Made by a program: the position numbers and the translations under genes. A stretch of DNA of 47,606 nt, from the NCBI GenBank assembly GCA_019113675.1, contig DXHA01000078.1, forward strand, positions 1 through 47,606. Reading direction: 5' to 3'. This stretch comes from Candidatus Yaniella excrementigallinarum. GTDB taxonomy: Bacteria > Actinomycetota > Actinomycetes > Actinomycetales > Micrococcaceae. This document shows positions 16,920 through 25,740 of this stretch, piece after piece; position 1 is the first letter of the stretch; every line of letters starts with the position of its first letter. Under the pieces are notes generated by a model that did not search any database, was not told the DNA's origin, and saw only the letters and a list, made by a program, of their open reading frames with translations.

Positions 16920-17831
16920 TTATTCTGCGGTAAATGTTTCCCAAACCTCTGGGGCATTATCGGTAGTGACCTCATCGTTGTATTCCAAGACGCCGTCCAA
17001 ATAATCTTCCATCCACTCTTGGACTTCCGGCGATTGGTAAGCCTCTTGTAAAGCCTGGGTTTTTGCACTGTCTTGGTCGCCTGGCTGGACGGCTACCACA
17101 TTGGTATACGGGTGGCGAACGTCCTCGTCCTCCTCTAATGCCAGCGCGGTTTCGTGCACGTCGTGGCCGGCTTCTGCCACCAGACGGGAAAATACAAAAC
17201 CGGCGTCTACATCGGACAAGGTGTGCGCTGTAGATTGTTGGTCAACTTCAACGAACTCAAAATTATGCGGATTTTCGACGATATCGGACTGCGACAGGGA
17301 CGTCACGGGGATCGATTCATCAATTTCCAATAACCCGTGTTCGGCCAAAAGTTTGATGCCTCGGCCATTATTTGCAGTATCCACGGGCAACGCGATTTCT
17401 GCACCATCGGGCAGGTCGTCAAGCGAGTCGTAGTTGAGGGAAAAGATACCGGATTGTTGATAATAACTGGAAAATGCCGGTTCGACATCGGTGTCGTTAT
17501 CTGCATTGAACTGACGCAAATAGGCTAGGTGCTGGAAGAAGTTTGCATCGTATTCGCCCTGTGAAACAACCTGGTTGGGCTGGACGATATCGGTGACATA
17601 GGTGGGTTGTAACTCCCAGCCTTCTTCGGCCAGTAGTTCTTTGGCGATTTCGGTGGGCTCTTGGAATGGTGCGGATTCGGTGACGATGATGCTGATGGTT
17701 TTATCCTCGTCATCGGCACCGGCCAAACCGCAACTGGTCAGAGCCAGGGCCATTAGGACACTGGCACCTGCGGTGAGTTTACGACGACGTTGCAGGATGG
17801 CACGCTGAATTCGGGCAAGAAAAAATGTCAA
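16920..17831 (-). CDS. metQ: MetQ-like substrate-binding lipoprotein, copy 1
   Basis: 303-residue binding protein with a basic N-region, hydrophobic core and lipobox LTSC (Cys near 34). It has the same NlpA/MetQ landmarks as its neighbour, including QPNQVVSQGEYDANFFQ and LPVDTANNGRG. Start: TTG 17831 is the only plausible start that keeps the full signal peptide; GAGG lies a few bases upstream. It follows metI by 54 bases. Two binding proteins with one permease and ATPase imply that one transporter serves two ligands or two affinity ranges, for example L- and D-methionine or methionine sulfoxide; this is inference. Confidence 0.88.
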   Translation of the reverse strand: MTFFLARIQRAILQRRRKLTAGASVLMALALTSCGLAGADDEDKTISIIVTESAPFQEPTEIAKELLAEEGWELQPTYVTDIVQPNQVVSQGEYDANFFQHLAYLRQFNADNDTDVEPAFSSYYQQSGIFSLNYDSLDDLPDGAEIALPVDTANNGRGIKLLAEHGLLEIDESIPVTSLSQSDIVENPHNFEFVEVDQQSTAHTLSDVDAGFVFSRLVAEAGHDVHETALALEEDEDVRHPYTNVVAVQPGDQDSAKTQALQEAYQSPEVQEWMEDYLDGVLEYNDEVTTDNAPEVWETFTAE

Positions 17832-17885
17832 GGGAAACCTCAGGGATGAGAAATTTGTAATTGCGGTGTGGTGATTGCCGAGGCC

Positions 17886-18548
17886 TTAGATGCGTTTATC
17901 AGTAACGCGTACGAGTCGGTTACCGCCCCACTGGACCAGGCTCACCAGTAGCACCATGAGGACCACGGCCACGAGCATGACGGCGGTCTCATATCGGTAG
18001 TAGCCGTAGCGGATAGCGAAGTCGCCGATGCCACCACCACCAACGAGTCCCACCATGGCCGAATACGAAATGAAACTAACCGTGGTAACCGTCAGTGAAC
18101 CGATGATGCCGGGCCGGGCATCTACTAATAAGACATTGCGGATAATTTGGCCGCGGGTTGCTCCCATGGCCCGGGATGCTTCCACAGCACCGGTGCCCAG
18201 CTGAGTAATGTTCTGTTCAACCAGACGGGCAAAGTATGGGATGGCGTTGATGGTCAACGGCACAATGGCTGCAGCGGTACCAACAGTGGTGCCAACCAGC
18301 AGGCGGGTCAGCGGGATGATGGCGATCAGCAGGATGAGAAATGGAAATGAGCGCAACATGTTGACCAGCCCGCTGACCACGGCGTGGAGTCGCGGTTGTG
18401 GCGCAATGGATCCGGGGGCGTGGACGAATAGCCAGACTCCAAGCGGGGTGCCCAATAGGACGGCCACGGGGATGGCCACACCAATCATGGCGAAGGTTTC
18501 CAGCATTGCCTGAACGAGTTCGGGGCGCAGTTCAATGATGCGATCCAT
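17886..18548 (-). CDS. metI: Methionine ABC transporter permease MetI
   Basis: A 220-residue inner-membrane permease with five predicted TM segments. It carries the EAA loop for ATPase contact (EASRAMGATRGQIIRNVLL) and the family sequence GLVGGGGIGDFAIRYGY near the C-terminus, both characteristic of MetI. Its ATG overlaps the metN stop in the arrangement TAATG, so translation is coupled. It forms the transporter with MetN and the two MetQ-like lipoproteins encoded downstream. Confidence 0.93.
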   Translation of the reverse strand: MDRIIELRPELVQAMLETFAMIGVAIPVAVLLGTPLGVWLFVHAPGSIAPQPRLHAVVSGLVNMLRSFPFLILLIAIIPLTRLLVGTTVGTAAAIVPLTINAIPYFARLVEQNITQLGTGAVEASRAMGATRGQIIRNVLLVDARPGIIGSLTVTTVSFISYSAMVGLVGGGGIGDFAIRYGYYRYETAVMLVAVVLMVLLVSLVQWGGNRLVRVTDKRI

Positions 18549-19387
18549 TAGGCTTGACCTCCCGAAATAAGTGCGGGTTCGCGCGGGATCTGCGTTGCAG
18601 GCTGTGCCTGGGGTGCCGGCTGCCCGCGGTCAACGTGGATTCCATCTGAGGTGAGGTACCGCCCGATCGCCGTCGTCGGAGTGAAGTCCTTATCGTGCAG
18701 GCGGCTGGCGGCAAAACGTTCTACAATGCGCCCGGATTCCATGACGGCCACGTGATCGGTGAGTGCTTTGATGACTTCCATTTCGTGGGTCACCACCACC
18801 ACGGTGATGCCTAGTTCCCGGTTAATATCGGCCAAGTATTGCAGCAGGGTGGCCGTGGTGAACGGGTCCAAGGCCGAGCTGGGTTCATCACATAACAGCA
18901 CGCGCGGACGAGTGGCCAAGGCACGGGCGATAGCCACGCGTTGTTGTTGTCCACCGGATAGTTGTGCCGGATAGGCTTTGGCCTTATCGGCGATATCGAC
19001 AATTTCGAGGGCTTCAGCGGCGCGGGCGCGTCGCTGGGCAGCATTCTTGACACCTGAGAATTTTAGAGATAACTCCACATTTTTCTCAACGGTGTGGTTA
19101 TTTACCAGGTTGAAACCCTGAAAGATCATGCCAATTTGGTGGCGGGCTTGGCGCAGTTGTTCATCGGATAACTGCATCAGATCGGTACCAGCAATGCGCA
19201 CTTCACCGCTGCTGGGGCGCTCCAATAGGTTCATGTTGCGCAACAGGGTGGATTTGCCGGCCCCGGAAAATCCGATAATGCCCTGGATACTGCCGGTGGG
19301 AATATCCAGACTGACGTCGTCAACCGCGGTGATCGGTTCTTTACCTTTAGCACTAAAGGTAGTGGACACATGACGTAAAGAAAGCAA
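18548..19387 (-). CDS. metN: Methionine ABC transporter ATP-binding protein MetN
   Basis: 279-residue ATPase: Walker A GFSGAGKST, Q-loop MIFQGFNL, signature LSGGQQQRVAIARALATRP, Walker B LLCDEPSSALDP and His-switch VVTHEMEV. The C-terminus past residue 240 is short and does not contain the complete ACT-like NIL domain that senses methionine in E. coli MetN. TTG 19387 has GGAG seven bases upstream and is the first gene after the SAM riboswitch. The riboswitch and gene order identify the operon as methionine uptake with good confidence. Confidence 0.93.
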   Translation of the reverse strand: MLSLRHVSTTFSAKGKEPITAVDDVSLDIPTGSIQGIIGFSGAGKSTLLRNMNLLERPSSGEVRIAGTDLMQLSDEQLRQARHQIGMIFQGFNLVNNHTVEKNVELSLKFSGVKNAAQRRARAAEALEIVDIADKAKAYPAQLSGGQQQRVAIARALATRPRVLLCDEPSSALDPFTTATLLQYLADINRELGITVVVVTHEMEVIKALTDHVAVMESGRIVERFAASRLHDKDFTPTTAIGRYLTSDGIHVDRGQPAPQAQPATQIPREPALISGGQA

Positions 19388-19407
19388 GAAATCACTCCAT
19401 TGCTCCT

Positions 19408-19480
19408 GGCCTTAGCACCGTCCGTGGGACACGGGGTTGCTGCGACTTCAACGAGCCAGATCTCTCAGTCGCTCTAAATG
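19408..19480 (-). promoter_or_regulatory. SAM riboswitch (S-box/SAM-I clan) upstream of metN
   Basis: On the minus strand the leader carries the S-box core: GCGACT pairs with AGTCGC to form P2, with the kink-turn-like GAGAGA opposite TGA, then the conserved GCAACC, and a downstream GGTGCTAAGGCC matching the P4/J4-1 consensus GGTGC.AA. The metN ribosome-binding site follows about 15 nt after the aptamer, so control may be translational. Its position before methionine-transport genes supports the call. I cannot distinguish the SAM-I from the SAM-I/IV subclass by eye. Confidence 0.82.
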
Positions 19481-19494
19481 GTTAGGTTTTCACA

Positions 19495-19524
19495 ATACTA
19501 AAGGCCCGCGACGTGCACCAGCAA
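19495..19524 (-). promoter_or_regulatory. Predicted promoter of the met operon
   Basis: On the minus strand TTGCTG (19519-19524) and TAGTAT (19495-19500) are separated by 18 bp, and transcription would begin close to the 5' edge of the SAM aptamer. The match to a housekeeping promoter is moderate. Confidence 0.45.
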
Positions 19525-19614
19525 AGGCAGTCATATTCGCGACGTCATAATACGTCACACAATTCTTATTTGGCGTTTATGGTTAAGGCAGCACACACAC
19601 TGAACGGAAGTCAC

Positions 19615-20505
19615 ATGGAAGTTGCCGAAGCCAAGGCGTTTTTGGTGCTGGCCGAAGAACTACACTTCGGCAGGGCCGCCCAGCGCCTCCAAATGGGTCA
19701 GCCGCCACTGTCTCGGCTGGTGCAAAAATTGGAGCGTTCACTGGGGGCCGAGCTGTTTCGTCGAACCTCGCGTCAGGTTGAACTCACGGTTGCCGGGCAG
19801 ACGCTCATTGAGCCTGCACGCGATTTGGTAGCGGCCGCAGATCGTGCCGTGGAGTCTGTGAAATCCACGATGACGGGGCAAATCGGCACCGTATCATTGG
19901 GGTTTGCTGGTGCCAGTTCCAATGCTGAAGTAGCCGCGCTGGCCCGTCAACTAGCGATCAAGGCCCCCCGGTTACGTTTTGAAGTGCAGTCCTCCCAATT
20001 CGCCGATGACTCACTGAAAAAGGTACTTGATAAGTCACTAAATTTGGCCATCGGGCTCTGGGACTTTTTACCCTCGGACTTGGACTCCTTACATTTGGGT
20101 GACGACGACGTCCTTATCGCCGTGCATAAAAATCACCCGCTGGCTGGCCAGGGCGCCGTCCACATGGCCCAGCTTGCCCAAGACGCCTGGATTAACCTGC
20201 CCGGCGGATCAAACTCTGCGTTGCAGAACCGTTTCCGTAACCTGTCATTGAACGCCGGGTTTATACCGCGGCGCAATCAGACGGTGCCGGATTCCTGGAC
20301 GGTGATGCTGCTGGTGGGTGTGGGCATGGGCGCGTCGTTGACGCTGTCATCCGTTGCCTCATCCGTACCCGCCGACGACGTGAAGTTCCTAACCATTGAA
20401 GACCCGGCCAATACTCCCCTACCGTTACGGTTGGTGTGGCGTCGCGATGCGATGAATCCGGTACTCCAAACTGTCATTGACACGGCGCAAGAGCTTTTTG
20501 GTTGA
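19615..20505 (+). CDS. LysR-family transcriptional regulator
   Basis: 296-residue DNA-binding regulator. The N-terminal winged HTH is standard (FLVLAEELHFGRAAQRLQMGQPPLSRLVQKLE), followed by a periplasmic-binding-like co-inducer domain from about residue 90. ATG 19615 is preceded by GGAAG and places the HTH at the usual distance; an upstream extension in frame lacks support. It is divergent from the met operon, which already has a riboswitch, so the LysR protein may regulate that operon, itself, or distant genes. The sequence of the effector domain does not reveal the ligand. Confidence 0.88.
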   Translation: MEVAEAKAFLVLAEELHFGRAAQRLQMGQPPLSRLVQKLERSLGAELFRRTSRQVELTVAGQTLIEPARDLVAAADRAVESVKSTMTGQIGTVSLGFAGASSNAEVAALARQLAIKAPRLRFEVQSSQFADDSLKKVLDKSLNLAIGLWDFLPSDLDSLHLGDDDVLIAVHKNHPLAGQGAVHMAQLAQDAWINLPGGSNSALQNRFRNLSLNAGFIPRRNQTVPDSWTVMLLVGVGMGASLTLSSVASSVPADDVKFLTIEDPANTPLPLRLVWRRDAMNPVLQTVIDTAQELFG

Positions 20506-20604
20506 GTCTTGTACTCGGTAAAGGGTCCAGCAAAGCTTCCTCAGATAAAGCAGCCTGGGCTAGAGTCCGATAATTATACTGTTCAAGCTTGAGTGGAGCA
20601 CACC

Positions 20605-21570
20605 GTGACCCAGGGATACTTTCCGCCACCACCGCCACCGGATGTCATACCGCCGTCCACCAAACCGAAGGTTCCCAAAGGTCTAGCCATAGCCTCACTG
20701 GTCACCGGAATCCTGGCACTGCTTCTCAGCCCCGTGCCAATTGGCAGTCTGGTCATCGGTACGGTTGCGGTGGTCTTGGGCGTCGTCGCGCTGCGGAAAC
20801 TACAATCCAAAGGGATGAGTATCACCGGCATCATTACCGGTGGCCTAGGCATTTTGATTTGCGTCGTCTCAACAGCTATCGGTGGGTTCACGATAGGCAA
20901 CGACGATGAGCCATCGTCTCCCAAAACGGAGAAAACTCAAACCAGTCCTTCGCCGTCTCGCACCACACCGGAAACCTCTGCTACTTCCACCCCATCGGAG
21001 ACACCGAGTGAAACAGAGGATCCCACGCCGACGCCGGAGCCGACCCCAACGCAAGAGACACCGACCCAAGATACGACGCCAACAGAAGAGGAAACCAGCC
21101 CAGAGCCAACCTCGGAGGCCCCAGAGGAAACTGCATCCGGATCCGTTAGCCAACAAAACGCGCTGGACCAGGCAGAAAGCTATCTCGATGTCTCAGCCTT
21201 TTCGCGCAGTGGGCTGATCGATCAACTGGAGTTTGAAGGCTATTCGAATGCGGATGCGACCTGGGCAGTTGATAGCCTCAGCGTTGATTGGAGTGAACAA
21301 GCCGTCAAATCGGCCGAAAGCTACCTCGATGCCTCAGCTTTTTCACATACCGGGTTGATCGAACAACTCGAGTTTGAGGGCTTTTCGAATGCTGATGCCA
21401 CCAATGCTGCCGATAGTGTGAGCGTCGACTGGAACGAACAGGCTGCCGAAATGGCGGAAGACTATCTGGACTTCTCATCGTTTTCGCGTTCAGAACTGAT
21501 CGAACAGCTAGTATTTGAGGGTTTCACCCAAGCCCAAGCCGAGTATGGAGTGAATCAGACCGGACTGTAG
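20605..21570 (+). CDS. DUF4190-like membrane protein with three C-terminal Ltp repeats
   Basis: 321-residue protein. After a proline-rich start come two TM segments (~residues 25-50 and 70-95) in a DUF4190-like arrangement, then a ~75-residue Thr/Pro/Glu/Ser-rich extracytoplasmic linker. Three tandem ~46-residue Ltp repeats follow (pattern A..YLD.SAFSR.GLI.QLEFEGFSNADA...D), the third incomplete at its end. Ltp repeats occur in surface lipoproteins, including the phage TP-J34 superinfection-exclusion protein, and widely in actinobacteria. I chose GTG 20605 because GGAG is six bases upstream; GTG 20593 is also in frame. There is no lipobox, so it is anchored by its TM helices. Function unknown. 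Confidence 0.8.
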   Translation: MTQGYFPPPPPPDVIPPSTKPKVPKGLAIASLVTGILALLLSPVPIGSLVIGTVAVVLGVVALRKLQSKGMSITGIITGGLGILICVVSTAIGGFTIGNDDEPSSPKTEKTQTSPSPSRTTPETSATSTPSETPSETEDPTPTPEPTPTQETPTQDTTPTEEETSPEPTSEAPEETASGSVSQQNALDQAESYLDVSAFSRSGLIDQLEFEGYSNADATWAVDSLSVDWSEQAVKSAESYLDASAFSHTGLIEQLEFEGFSNADATNAADSVSVDWNEQAAEMAEDYLDFSSFSRSELIEQLVFEGFTQAQAEYGVNQTGL

Positions 21571-21580
21571 CTCCAGTGCT

Positions 21581-21630
21581 CACTAGGTCTGCGGGTGAGG
21601 ATACTTCGAGCATGCGATCCTAGTGTTTTT
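21581..21630. terminator. Weak terminator-like inverted repeat between convergent genes
   Basis: CACTAGG (21581-21587) and CCTAGTG (21619-21625) form a 7-bp stem with a long 31-nt loop followed by TTTTT. It lies between the convergent Ltp-repeat and APC permease genes. The long loop makes it a tentative call. Confidence 0.3.
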
Positions 21631-23092
21631 CCACCCTTGCCGAGGTGATGCGTTGGCGTTCTCGTTCCTGCATCGCTCGGGCCAATCGTTCTTCAACGTC
21701 TTCTCCGGCACGAATGCCGCGCGGTAGACGGTAGTAGAAAAATGCCCCGGCAAACCACCAGGCAAGGAAAATTACCCACGGCTGCCAGCCCAGTTGCGCC
21801 GGCATACCAGGAAGGTATTGGGCCAAAAGTGCGATCGTCAGCACCACTGCGAACCAGCCGATAGCCTCACCGCCGCGACCGGAGCCACCAACCCGTAGCG
21901 GCCGGTCCATATTTGGTTCCCGGCGTCGTAGGATCAAAAACGATACTGCTACCAGCATGTAGGTAATCACGATCATGGGTGAACCGGATTCGACCATCCA
22001 GTCCAATAGTGCCGTACCGAAAAATGGTGCCACACATGAGATGATACCCAGCAGAAGCAGTGCGTTGACCGGTGTTTTATATTTCGGATGCAGTTTAGCC
22101 AACCACTTTGGCAGCATGCCAGTACGAGATAGCGCGTAAATCATTCGGGATGCGCCGATAAGCAGCGAGTTCCAGGTGGTCAGAATGCCCGCCAAACCGC
22201 CGGCGATCAAAAAGTTCGCTGCGATCTGCGAATTGAACATATTATAGACGGCGTCGGCGGTAGCCAAATGCGAGCCTGCCACCTGTTCACTCGACAGCCC
22301 CATTGCCGAGGTGAAAATAACCATCACATACCAAATGGTTGCCATGATGACGGAAATGACCACGAGCTTTCCGACCTGGCGGGCAGGAACCTTGGCCTCC
22401 TCGGCCGACTGCGGGATGACGTCGAAACCCACAAATAAGAACGGCACGGCGATCATGACCGCAAAGAATCCGCTGACCCCTGGGGTAAACATCGGTTCCA
22501 GATTGCGGGCTTCACCACCGGTAAAGGCTCCGGTGAGCAGCATCAGCCCAACCAACAGCAAAAACACCACCACGAAGGTTTGCACCATGCCGGCAATTTT
22601 GGTGCCACGAATATTGATCCAGGTCAATACGATCGCAGTGGCCACCCCGATTAATGCCCATGTCAGATTAACTTCGAATCCAGCCACGGTCCACAATGGC
22701 ACCTGATTAATTTGCGGCCAAATATATTCCACGGTGTTGGGGACAGCCACCGCCTCGAAAGCGATAATGGTAACGTAACCGCCAATAAAACCCCAGGACC
22801 CGATAAAGGCGCCATGCGGACCACGAGCGCGCAGAATAAAATTGTGTGCGCCACCGGCTTTGGGCATCGCCGAAGTAAGTTCAGCATAAACCAGGCCGAC
22901 GAATGCCATGATAATCCCGCCGACCACAAAGGCCAGTGCGGCGCCACCCGGGCCGGCATCCAAGAGCCAGCCTTTGGTTAACACCACCCAGCCGAAACCA
23001 ATCATGGCTCCAAAGCCAAGTGCTAAAACATCTTTATTTGAAAGAGTTCTTGCCAGTGATACCTTATCGGCATGCTCAATTGTCTTGGTCAT
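21620..23092 (-). CDS. APC-family amino acid/polyamine permease
   Basis: Polytopic transporter of 490 residues with about 12 TM segments. The start of TM1 (GFGAMIGFGWVVLTKGWL) matches the APC unwound-helix motif, and LVYAELTSAMPKAGGAHNFI is the conserved TM2-3 region. ATG 23092 begins two bases after the stop of the CoA-transferase gene, with GGAAGGG in that gene's end, so the pair is one operon. The substrate is probably an amino acid or a dicarboxylate precursor used with the adjacent CoA-transferase and acyl-CoA dehydrogenase; this part is inference. Confidence 0.88.
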   Translation of the reverse strand: MTKTIEHADKVSLARTLSNKDVLALGFGAMIGFGWVVLTKGWLLDAGPGGAALAFVVGGIIMAFVGLVYAELTSAMPKAGGAHNFILRARGPHGAFIGSWGFIGGYVTIIAFEAVAVPNTVEYIWPQINQVPLWTVAGFEVNLTWALIGVATAIVLTWINIRGTKIAGMVQTFVVVFLLLVGLMLLTGAFTGGEARNLEPMFTPGVSGFFAVMIAVPFLFVGFDVIPQSAEEAKVPARQVGKLVVISVIMATIWYVMVIFTSAMGLSSEQVAGSHLATADAVYNMFNSQIAANFLIAGGLAGILTTWNSLLIGASRMIYALSRTGMLPKWLAKLHPKYKTPVNALLLLGIISCVAPFFGTALLDWMVESGSPMIVITYMLVAVSFLILRRREPNMDRPLRVGGSGRGGEAIGWFAVVLTIALLAQYLPGMPAQLGWQPWVIFLAWWFAGAFFYYRLPRGIRAGEDVEERLARAMQERERQRITSARVEKH

Positions 23093-23094
23093 AG

Positions 23095-24279
23095 CTATGA
23101 AGCCCTTCCAGGATGTGATGCGGTATAAGTGTTGAGCCAATCCAGGATTTCCTGGGCGTCCTCATTGAGTTTGGGTGGTGCTTTGTCATAGGTGACTTGG
23201 CTGCGTGAATACTCCACCGGATGTTTGATCGTGGGGATCTGCTCATCCCCGGTAGATTGCACAGGATCAAGACCAATCTCGCTGGCAAATTCCACACCCT
23301 GGGCAATCGTGAACACCTCCGAACAGGGGATACCGGCTTCACGCAGTTCTTCAACCCACCGGCTTGCGGTGTTGTGCTGCAAATAATGCTCAAGTTCAGC
23401 GCGAAGTTGTTCGCGGTGCTGGTTGCGGGCCGGGTTAGTGGCATAGCGTTCGTCTTTGGCCAGGTGTTCAGCACCTAGGGCGGTGGCCAGCCGAACGAAT
23501 TGTCCATCATTGCCGACGGCGATAATAAGTGGCTGATCCGAGGCGGCAAAAGGCCCATACGGGGCAAGCGAGGGATGATCATTACCCATTCGGGTGGGGA
23601 CCACTCCCCCGGCAGCATAGGCTGAAGTTTGGTTAACGAGCCCTGATAAGGCCGAAGACATCAAGTTGACCGCAATGTGTTGGCCTTTACCGCTGTGCTC
23701 GCGTTCTTGCAGTGCCCCTAAAATTCCGACGGTGGCGTGTAGACCGGTGACCACATCAAAAATCGCCACGCCAGCTTTTTGGCCGGGTGACTCGGGTTCA
23801 CCGGTGATATCCATCAGCCCGGATGCCGCTTGAGCCAATAGGTCATAACCGGGCAAATGTGCACCACCGGTTGTACCGAAACCAGTAATCGAGGCGTGCA
23901 CCAGGTGTGGGTAGCGCTCAGCTACCGCATCCGGATCCATCCCGAATTTGGTGAGCCCGCCTGGTTTCCAGTTCTCGATGAATACATCGGCCTTGGCCAG
24001 TAGGTTGTGGGCGGTAGCCAGATCGTCGTCGTCTTTTAGATCCAGGGCGATGGCGTGTTTATTTCGGTTCACCGATAAAAAATAGGTGGCCATCTCATCG
24101 CGCACCGGTGGCTGCCATGCGCGGGTATCGTCACCACCGGGGGATTCAACTTTAATAACGGTGGCGCCCATATCAGCCAACAACATGGTGGCATAGGGGC
24201 CGGCTAAAACCCGGGAGAAATCTGCGACGACGACGCCGTCTAGCACTCCCTGTGAGGTAGCTCTCGTTTCAATGCTCAT
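23095..24279 (-). CDS. Class III (CaiB/BaiF) CoA-transferase
   Basis: 394-residue family III CoA-transferase. The N-terminal LDGVVVADFSRVLAGPYATMLLADMGATVIKVE is diagnostic, with the catalytic-type Asp in the GYDLLAQAASGLMDITGEP segment near residue 155-170. It transfers CoA between carboxylic acids. Directly opposite lies a glutaryl-CoA-dehydrogenase-like gene, the same pairing seen for succinyl-CoA:glutarate CoA-transferases, so glutarate activation is a reasonable guess. ATG 24279 is preceded by GAGGGC, close to the start. It is co-transcribed with the APC permease. Confidence 0.88.
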   Translation of the reverse strand: MSIETRATSQGVLDGVVVADFSRVLAGPYATMLLADMGATVIKVESPGGDDTRAWQPPVRDEMATYFLSVNRNKHAIALDLKDDDDLATAHNLLAKADVFIENWKPGGLTKFGMDPDAVAERYPHLVHASITGFGTTGGAHLPGYDLLAQAASGLMDITGEPESPGQKAGVAIFDVVTGLHATVGILGALQEREHSGKGQHIAVNLMSSALSGLVNQTSAYAAGGVVPTRMGNDHPSLAPYGPFAASDQPLIIAVGNDGQFVRLATALGAEHLAKDERYATNPARNQHREQLRAELEHYLQHNTASRWVEELREAGIPCSEVFTIAQGVEFASEIGLDPVQSTGDEQIPTIKHPVEYSRSQVTYDKAPPKLNEDAQEILDWLNTYTASHPGRAS

Positions 24280-24351
24280 GCCCTCTATAGTGAGCGTGCA
24301 CAAACTGGATATTCAACTTCTATGCTGGAACGACATTGATTACCGCCATTT

Positions 24352-24417
24352 TGGGCAATGATGACCGGGGGTTATTGCCCAGGTTTTGCAGGTTGGCTAA
24401 CGTGAAAATCGTCACGT
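24352..24417. promoter_or_regulatory. Two operator-like inverted repeats in the divergent CoA-transferase/dehydrogenase promoter
   Basis: TGGGCAAT (24352-24359) with ATTGCCCA (24374-24381) has perfect 8-bp arms and a 14-bp spacer. ACGTGA (24400-24405) with TCACGT (24412-24417) has perfect 6-bp arms and a 6-bp spacer. Both lie in the 172-bp divergent spacer and are good candidates for binding by a regulator that is not encoded next door. Confidence 0.5.
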
Positions 24418-24451
24418 ACTGCCAACTGCAACTACCCGATGGAGCGCACCC

Positions 24452-25669
24452 TTGTCGAAAACAGATCTCTTCAATATCGCCTCAATGCTGACCGAGCAGG
24501 AACTTGAAGTTCGCGATACCGTTGCGGATTTCGTTAACCGACGCGTGCGCCCCAACATTGCCAAGTGGTTCGACGATGCCTACCTGCCCACCGAATTGAT
24601 CCCCGAAATGGCCGAACTCGGGCTCTTCGGAATGCACATTGAAGGCTACGGTTGCGCTGGCCGTTCCGCCGTGGAATATGGCGTAGCGATGCAGGAAATG
24701 GAAGCCGGCGACTCGGGGTTGCGCACCGTGATTTCAGTGCAGGGCTCCCTAGCGATGACGGCCATTGCCAAAAACGGTTCCGAAGAACAAAAACAAACCT
24801 GGCTGCCACAAATGGCCAAAGGTGAAGTCATTGGTGCATTTGGTCTCACCGAACCGACCGCCGGATCTGATCCATCAGCTATGACCACACACGCCAAACT
24901 GGTCGATGGCGAATGGGTACTCAACGGAGCAAAACGTTGGATCGGATTGGCCAGCATCGCAAATATCACCATTATTTGGGCCAAAGTCTCAGTGGCTGAT
25001 GCCAAAGCTGCCGGGGTGCACCCGAAAAATGATGGCAAACCCGATGATGCCACGGTGGTACGAGGGTTCATTGTGCCAGCCGAGACCCTGGGGTTCCGGG
25101 CAGAGGCAATCGAGCAGAAACTTTCCATGCGAGCGTCACTACAGTGCGACGTCTACCTCGACGATGCGCATCTGCCAATTGATGCCATCCTGCCGCATAA
25201 CCCGGGCCTACGCGGACCATTTGCTTGTCTAAATGAAGCCCGCTACGGCATTGCCTGGGGCGCACTTGGTGCGGCTCGCGACTCAATTGAAGCTGCACTG
25301 GATTATGCGTCAACGCGCATGCAATTCGGCAAACCACTTACCGCTTACCAGCTGACCCAAAAGAAACTGGCCGATATGACCATAGCTTTGAATAAGGGCC
25401 AGCTGATGGCGCTGCAATTGGGTCGGGCCAACGACGCCGGAACCATGGATCTACACCAGATTTCAATGGCCAAGCTCGACAACGTTCGTGTGGCCATCGA
25501 TATCGCCCGAAAATGCCGCACTATTCTTGGTGGTAACGGAATCACCGGGGATTATTCACCGCTACGTCACGCGAACAACCTGGAATCAGTTCGCACCTAT
25601 GAGGGCACCGATGAAGTCCATACCCTGATCGTGGGGCAAAAACTCACCGGGGAAGCTGCCTTTAGTTAA
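24452..25669 (+). CDS. Acyl-CoA dehydrogenase, glutaryl-CoA dehydrogenase-like
   Basis: 405-residue FAD flavoenzyme. It shows GAFGLTEPTAGSDPS in the FAD-binding middle domain, RWIGLAS, and the C-terminal catalytic segment RTYEGTDEVHTL, where the Glu after YEG is the usual base for glutaryl-CoA dehydrogenase and close relatives. TTG 24452 is supported by GGAG seven bases upstream. Its divergent neighbour is a class III CoA-transferase followed by an APC permease, which together suggest uptake and activation of a dicarboxylate such as glutarate and oxidation of its CoA ester. GCDH would yield crotonyl-CoA; that assignment is inference. Confidence 0.88.
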   Translation: MSKTDLFNIASMLTEQELEVRDTVADFVNRRVRPNIAKWFDDAYLPTELIPEMAELGLFGMHIEGYGCAGRSAVEYGVAMQEMEAGDSGLRTVISVQGSLAMTAIAKNGSEEQKQTWLPQMAKGEVIGAFGLTEPTAGSDPSAMTTHAKLVDGEWVLNGAKRWIGLASIANITIIWAKVSVADAKAAGVHPKNDGKPDDATVVRGFIVPAETLGFRAEAIEQKLSMRASLQCDVYLDDAHLPIDAILPHNPGLRGPFACLNEARYGIAWGALGAARDSIEAALDYASTRMQFGKPLTAYQLTQKKLADMTIALNKGQLMALQLGRANDAGTMDLHQISMAKLDNVRVAIDIARKCRTILGGNGITGDYSPLRHANNLESVRTYEGTDEVHTLIVGQKLTGEAAFS

Positions 25670-25740
25670 AGCGACGTCGTCTCACACAATTGCTCAATTG
25701 ACCGATTAAATATCGCTGGAATGGGGCTTACCGGGGCACT

